From: Acidobacteriota bacterium
Lineage (GTDB): Bacteria > Acidobacteriota > Terriglobia > UBA7540
Direction: 5' to 3'
NCBI GenBank assembly: GCA_021789565.1
Contig: JAJYJL010000206.1
Coordinates: 1-9,542 of the forward strand
Length of the DNA stretch: 9,542 nt
Under the pieces are notes generated by a model. It searched no databases and had not been told where the DNA came from. It was given only the letters and a program-made list of their open reading frames with translations. Numbering within the stretch: position 1 is the first letter of the stretch; every line of letters starts with the position of its first letter. Shown one piece after another: positions 6,292 through 9,542 of the stretch. The position numbers and the translations under genes were made by a program.

Positions 6292-8019
6292 TTAGTTATA
6301 GTGCCACTGCTTGAGGTTTGCGCCGGCTGGCGCGCTGGCAGCGACATGGTCGGCCATCATGCGGACCATGTTTTCCTGGGTGGTCGGCTGCCATCCATGC
6401 CCTTTTTCCGGTCTTCCGTATTCAAACGTTCCGTCGTAATACGGGCTGGTAGTGCTCTTCAAGAACTTTTCCAGGTCGTAGCACGCAAGGTTCAGGTAGT
6501 AGCTGTCCATGTCGCCCACATAGATATGGATCTTGCCCACCAGATCGGAACCAATTGTCTGCCAGTTTTGTTGGAGATAGGCTGTGAGGTCGTAGCCGTG
6601 GTCCTGCATGTAATCTGCGACGTCGTGATCAATCTTGCCCGTACGCTTATCCCAGAGTGGTTTCGGGTACCCGTCCGCACCTACCGGCCCATACACGGCT
6701 TCCCACGCTTCGAGTTGCTGCCCTGATCGGCCGTGGTTGCCCAGAACGTCTTCGAGTTGGCTTTCCTGCTGCAGGGTCATTGTTACCTGCCCATCCGGCT
6801 GGCGCTCGAGCGGCCTCACGGCCGGCAGCCAGTGATGTCCCGGGGCAAAGAAGGCATTGTCATCGCTGTATATGTTCACAAGCTGATAATGATGGAAGTC
6901 AATCGGGTCCGGGTAGAGTGTCCACGTGCCGCCAAAGAACTTTGGATGGAAGACCTGTAGCGCCAGCGATTCCCACCCGCCTGTTGATCCGCCTGTCAAA
7001 ACACGAGCGTAGGATTTGCGTAGGATGCGAAAGTGCCTTTCGATATAAGGAATGAGCTCGTTTACGAGTGCATCACCATACGGCCCGTTGTTGGCAGAGT
7101 TTACTGCGTAAGAATCGTCAAAATACGGCGTGGGATGCTGGAACGTGACGGCGATCATACGCGGGAAGCTGTCGGAGTTCCATGCTTTATAAAACTGGTA
7201 GCCGGTCTCACGATTGTAGGAGTGCAAGAATTTTTCCAACTGGCTGGACACTGGCTTTTCCACAGTTGAAAACCCGAACGCTGGCTGCAGGCCAAAGTGT
7301 CCTTGCTCGTAGATTACGGGATAGTAAGTTTCGGGATGGGAATCGTAGCCCATGGGCAGCAGCACCACCGCGCCCAGGTAGACAGGGCGGCCCCAGAACT
7401 TGCTGAGAAGTTTGCTTTGGATCTTGATACGTTTCACCCACGCTGTATCGGCCGGCACTTTCACGGGTGGAATCACTTGCGTCAGACTCAGCTTCACGTC
7501 GTAACCTGCTGCGGGGTCCAGATGAATACGCTCGACCTTGCTGTAAATATTTCCCGGTTCCCGGTTGAATTGCTGGCCTTCCCATTGGTCCATGGGGGCC
7601 CAGATGGTGTGGCCGTCTGAGCGATGAAATTGCGTGTAAATGCTGATCAGCGCCTGTACGTAGTAGTCCCCTGCCGGAATGTCATTCAGGCGGTGCGTTG
7701 GGTAACCGAGAGTTGAAGCACTGATCACAGCAGCTTCACCCGGCTTGAACTGGGTAACGTCTGCTCCGAAGAACGGTGCGTGACTGCCCCACGATCCCAC
7801 CTGCAAACGGGGTTCGGGTTCCTGCTCATCTGAAATGATCACGTAGACCCGCCCGGTTATAGGTGCACTATGGACCGAACCCGGAAACGACATTTCAAAC
7901 TTCAATGCGGGATCCGCCGCTCTGGCACTTTGGGGGATGCCAAAACATAAAATCAGGACAGCAATTATGGTCAGGGTCATCGTCCGGCTCGAATGCCGAC
8001 ATTCGATTGCGCGATGCAT
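6292..8019 (-). CDS. Secreted alpha/beta-hydrolase esterase (PF00756 family)
   Basis: A 575-residue exported hydrolase resembling the esterase D / feruloyl-esterase group (PF00756); the substrate is unknown, with polysaccharide-linked acyl esters a reasonable guess. The start at 8019 has AAGGAG five bases upstream. An n-region with three Arg and the hydrophobic TLTIIAVLILCFGI (15-28) end in a signal peptide site near SARAA (31-35). An N-terminal beta-rich region (about 37-185) precedes the hydrolase fold, which starts around VKRIKIQSKLL and VYLGAVVLLPMGY. The nucleophile is Ser345 in TGGSTGGWES; Asp503 or Asp505 in VGDMDSYY and His541 in EKGHGW complete a plausible triad. About 125 residues between the Ser strand and the Asp strand (370-495) form a large insertion rich in His, Asp and Trp that could shape a lid. 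It is transcribed away from the PadR pair and probably independently of it. Confidence 0.87.
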   Translation of the reverse strand: MHRAIECRHSSRTMTLTIIAVLILCFGIPQSARAADPALKFEMSFPGSVHSAPITGRVYVIISDEQEPEPRLQVGSWGSHAPFFGADVTQFKPGEAAVISASTLGYPTHRLNDIPAGDYYVQALISIYTQFHRSDGHTIWAPMDQWEGQQFNREPGNIYSKVERIHLDPAAGYDVKLSLTQVIPPVKVPADTAWVKRIKIQSKLLSKFWGRPVYLGAVVLLPMGYDSHPETYYPVIYEQGHFGLQPAFGFSTVEKPVSSQLEKFLHSYNRETGYQFYKAWNSDSFPRMIAVTFQHPTPYFDDSYAVNSANNGPYGDALVNELIPYIERHFRILRKSYARVLTGGSTGGWESLALQVFHPKFFGGTWTLYPDPIDFHHYQLVNIYSDDNAFFAPGHHWLPAVRPLERQPDGQVTMTLQQESQLEDVLGNHGRSGQQLEAWEAVYGPVGADGYPKPLWDKRTGKIDHDVADYMQDHGYDLTAYLQQNWQTIGSDLVGKIHIYVGDMDSYYLNLACYDLEKFLKSTTSPYYDGTFEYGRPEKGHGWQPTTQENMVRMMADHVAASAPAGANLKQWHYN

Positions 8020-8023
8020 AGAG

Positions 8024-8030
8024 TCTCCTT
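8024..8030 (-). promoter_or_regulatory. Ribosome binding site of the esterase gene
   Basis: Minus-strand AAGGAGA, its AAGGAG core five bases from the ATG at 8019. It favours this start over the internal ATG at 7980, which would remove the basic n-region of the signal peptide. Confidence 0.85.
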
Positions 8031-8101
8031 CAGAAGTGTCTTACTTTCGCGGATCGTATTAAGCGTTCCTTGTTCTTAATGCAAGTAAGTGCGAATAACC
8101 A

Positions 8102-8119
8102 GGAAAACCGCCAGGGCGG
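8102..8119 (-). terminator. Possible weak intrinsic terminator after the padR-barrel operon
   Basis: On the minus strand CCGC-CCTG-GCGG (or five pairs with a two-base loop) is followed directly by TTTTCC. The stem is short and the T-run is only four. It lies about 260 bases after the barrel gene stop and upstream of the esterase, where it would insulate the two units. Confidence 0.3.
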
Positions 8120-8190
8120 CCGGCCCCTTTGGTCCCATTAAGTTCAGCGCAAACGACCTCCGCGGCGAACCGCCACTTGCAAGATGAGAC

Positions 8191-8366
8191 CTGTAACGCG
8201 TTAGTGTAACTTAATTAGCGCAGTCCTTTCCCATTAATCGATCTGGGGCCGCAGGTTTCGTCTTTACAGGCATTTGTCGAGCATGTCCAGAAAAGTCCGT
8301 CCTCTACCGGCTAATAAGCTCTGCTGAAGTCTGTTGGTTGCAGTTTCCGATTGCAACACGTTACAG
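8191..8366. repeat. Inverted copies of CTGTAACGYGTT (8191-8202, 8355-8366)
   Basis: CTGTAACGCGTT on the + strand at 8191-8202 and CTGTAACGTGTT on the minus strand at 8366-8355 differ at one base. The first copy contains the perfect palindrome TAACGCGTTA (8194-8203). The second lies 15 bases downstream of the barrel gene stop codon. They could be binding sites for a dimeric regulator acting on the esterase gene. A one-mismatch 12-mer pair in a spacer this long is not very improbable by chance, so this is tentative. Confidence 0.4.
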
Positions 8367-8381
8367 AGTTGATCAGTGGGA

Positions 8382-9149
8382 TTAATCGCCCGGCGTAGAT
8401 TTCGGACCCCATGTCCAATAGAGACCGAGGTAGGCGTAGTTCTCCGTTTGCCCTGCGATGTTGTGGCCATATGCGAATAATAGTTGAAAGCCGGGATTTT
8501 TGAAGTAATAGTAACCCCCCAGATCAACCAGCGTTGCGGGGCGAGGGCTCGGCGTGCCCATCCCTTCCGGGCCGTGGTAAAAGACTTCTCCACCCAGCGT
8601 CCATTTTTTGCCAAAGTCCCTCTGCAGCAACCAGCCGCTGAATGGGTAATCCCGCGCCCCCGGAGCGTGGCTAATGACTATCCCCCCTCCTCCGTAGGTG
8701 GTCCAGGGATCAAAACTCTTCTGAATCCAGATCGGGACTCGAGCCCATAATTGTCCGGCACCCAAGCCTCGGTCAGGGTCACCGGTCGGCATTTCAAGCA
8801 TTGTAAATGTGCCGACCATCGGCCGATGCTTGGTTTCTTGGATAAAACGGTACTTGATACCGGTCTCGATGTCACCCATCCCAAACGCGGATGGCCCGTC
8901 TGATGGGAATGCCGCAGCGGCAGGGACAATTAAGTGAAGTTGTACGTTCGGGACTGCACCCCAGTTGAGTTCGACAGCAGGCCCTAGCGTGCCCGTCTCC
9001 AGCCGCGTGGAACCCGCGGAACCGAAACTGTAGAACTCATAGTGCCTGTATGGAACCGGATCAGGGTCGTCAGTCTGGAATGGCGGTCCCGCGAACGACG
9101 CCTTCGGGTACACAAGGAGGAGCAACAGAAGTGAAAGAAAGGGTCTCAT
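8382..9149 (-). CDS. Secreted outer-membrane beta-barrel protein (transporter-like, Phenol_MetA_deg type)
   Basis: A 255-residue exported protein. The signal peptide is clear: MRPF, then a Leu-rich core (5-12), ending SFA before GPPFQTDDPDPV at about residue 20. The opening GPP-x-x-TDDP-x-PV-x-Y-x-HYEFY, then AVELNWGAVPNVQLHLIVP, GMGDIETGIKYRFIQE and the TYGGGG stretch are, from memory, hallmarks of an outer-membrane family often named only 'transporter' and distantly grouped with PF13557. Alternating hydrophobic and polar residues and many Gly, Tyr and Trp fit a beta barrel of about 12 strands, but the strand count is a guess. The ligand is unknown. Its ATG overlaps the padR stop codon (ATGA), with GAGGT seven bases upstream inside padR, so the two are translationally coupled. 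The C-terminus ends in a polar tail (about eight residues) rather than in the usual final aromatic residue. Confidence 0.78.
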   Translation of the reverse strand: MRPFLSLLLLLLVYPKASFAGPPFQTDDPDPVPYRHYEFYSFGSAGSTRLETGTLGPAVELNWGAVPNVQLHLIVPAAAAFPSDGPSAFGMGDIETGIKYRFIQETKHRPMVGTFTMLEMPTGDPDRGLGAGQLWARVPIWIQKSFDPWTTYGGGGIVISHAPGARDYPFSGWLLQRDFGKKWTLGGEVFYHGPEGMGTPSPRPATLVDLGGYYYFKNPGFQLLFAYGHNIAGQTENYAYLGLYWTWGPKSTPGD

Positions 9150-9454
9150 AATTCGACCTCAAATAGTTCGCCACACAGCTTCTTAACCTTGTGTCTGGTG
9201 GCCTTCAGCGCCTTGCGGCCTGCCGGAGTAGCCCGGTAGACCCGGCGAAATCTGCCGCCGACCATCTGACGCGTGGAGCGCAGCAGTCCTTTCTTTCCCA
9301 GGGCGTCAAGCAGGGGATAGAGCGTGCCGGGGCTCAGCCGATAGCCGTGCCTGGCGAGCTCGTAGATGATCCATTGCCCGTAGATTGAGTGCCGGGCGGC
9401 GTGACCGAGGATGTGAATGCGGACGAGCCCCGCCAGAAGGTCGTGATGTTGCAT
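9146..9454 (-). CDS. PadR-family transcriptional regulator (short form)
   Basis: A 102-residue winged-helix DNA-binding protein. LLAGLVRIHILGHAARHSIYG (6-26, helix 1 and turn) leads into QWIIYELARHGYRLSPGTLYPLLDALGKKGLL (27-58), whose HGYRLSPGTLYPLL is the PadR recognition-helix signature. The wing is MVGGRFRRVYRATPAGR (64-80), and a basic/amphipathic C-terminal helix (81-99) serves dimerisation in relatives. It is at the short end of the family. Relatives repress genes next to them, often for detoxification or transport, and sense small molecules directly. The sequence shows no ligand. The stop overlaps the start of the barrel gene by four bases (ATGA), which makes that gene the likely target along with padR itself. 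There is no good ribosome binding site before the ATG, only a weak GAG, so translation may be low or leaderless. Confidence 0.95.
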   Translation of the reverse strand: MQHHDLLAGLVRIHILGHAARHSIYGQWIIYELARHGYRLSPGTLYPLLDALGKKGLLRSTRQMVGGRFRRVYRATPAGRKALKATRHKVKKLCGELFEVEL

Positions 9455-9542
9455 GGCTCAATATCGATGTGCCGGGCAGTTAGGCGAGTTTGTTGTTCGG
9501 ACCTGTGAGGCAAGCAGCGCCGCCTGAAATGCCGACAACGAA
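9455..9542 (-). promoter_or_regulatory. Upstream region of padR (88 bases to the window edge)
   Basis: No clear -35/-10 pair was found. GATATT lies just before the ATG and could act as a -10 of a near-leaderless transcript, but no -35 stands at the right distance. The sequence around it, AATATCGATG, contains the 6-bp palindrome ATCGAT and would be the first place to look for autoregulation. The promoter may also lie outside the window. Confidence 0.25.

Larger units (their letters stand above)
8020..8381. other. Spacer between barrel gene and esterase gene
   Basis: These 362 bases are noncoding as far as I can see. AAGGAGA for the esterase is at 8024-8030 (minus strand). A weak minus-strand promoter may lie before it: TTGCAT, then TACGAT 20 bases later, a poor match and poor spacing. 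A GC hairpin followed by T's on the minus strand is at 8102-8119. TCCCATTAA occurs twice in direct orientation (8133-8141 and 8229-8237). CTGTAACGYGTT occurs twice in inverted orientation (8191-8202 and 8355-8366). Confidence 0.5.

Noticed and set aside
4893..8019. Esterase and DUF547 genes as one functional operon
   Set aside because: A 292-base gap with palindromes separates them and nothing in the sequences links their roles.
8264..8614. 116-residue minus-strand frame overlapping the barrel gene
   Set aside because: It is a shifted frame of the barrel gene running into noncoding sequence, with no protein-like features.
1..9542. CRISPR array, tRNA, rRNA, transposase, toxin-antitoxin or phage-defence genes
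   Set aside because: I looked for regularly spaced repeats, cloverleaf-like sequences and typical protein motifs and found none. The content is mostly ordinary metabolism and envelope genes.

Overview
The window looks like a soil or sediment bacterial contig, most probably from an acidobacterium. This rests on the gene mix (GH3 glycosidase, secreted PF00756-type esterase, DUF547 protein, very short PadR regulator beside an outer-membrane barrel protein), a GC content in the mid-50s through most of the window, and AGGAG-type ribosome binding sites. It is inference from family resemblance, not a placement. No rRNA, tRNA, CRISPR array, insertion sequence or phage gene was seen.

Layout on the + strand: bases 1 to about 213 are a very GC-rich block (about 72% by hand count) that does not belong to the gene it runs into. 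On its minus strand it carries the first 26 codons of what looks like an HTH/WYL-type regulator, leaving the window at base 1. From about 214 to 1665 there is the C-terminal two thirds of a GH3 beta-glucosidase-like enzyme whose N-terminal part is missing. After a 374-base gap with a good sigma70-type promoter and a long leader come serC (2040-3179) and serA (3273-4850), the first two enzymes of phosphorylated serine biosynthesis. serB is not present. A 7-bp hairpin lies in the 93-base serC-serA gap.

Layout on the - strand (from the right end inward): a 102-residue PadR regulator (9454-9146) overlaps by ATGA the start of a secreted outer-membrane beta-barrel-like protein (9149-8382). A 362-base spacer with inverted repeats follows, then a secreted alpha/beta-hydrolase esterase (8019-6292), a 292-base spacer with two palindromes, and a DUF547 protein with a C-terminal three-helix membrane domain (5999-4893). 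The DUF547 gene converges on serA with only 42 bases between them.

Two sets of genes visibly belong together: serC-serA as a biosynthetic operon, and padR with the barrel protein as a translationally coupled regulator-effector pair. The others are probably separate transcription units. I see no convincing undescribed multi-gene system. The points most worth following are the abrupt junction near base 205 (probable assembly chimera, possibly a real rearrangement), the coupled PadR/barrel pair, the long serC leader with a run of four Ser codons in one frame, and the DUF547-membrane fusion.
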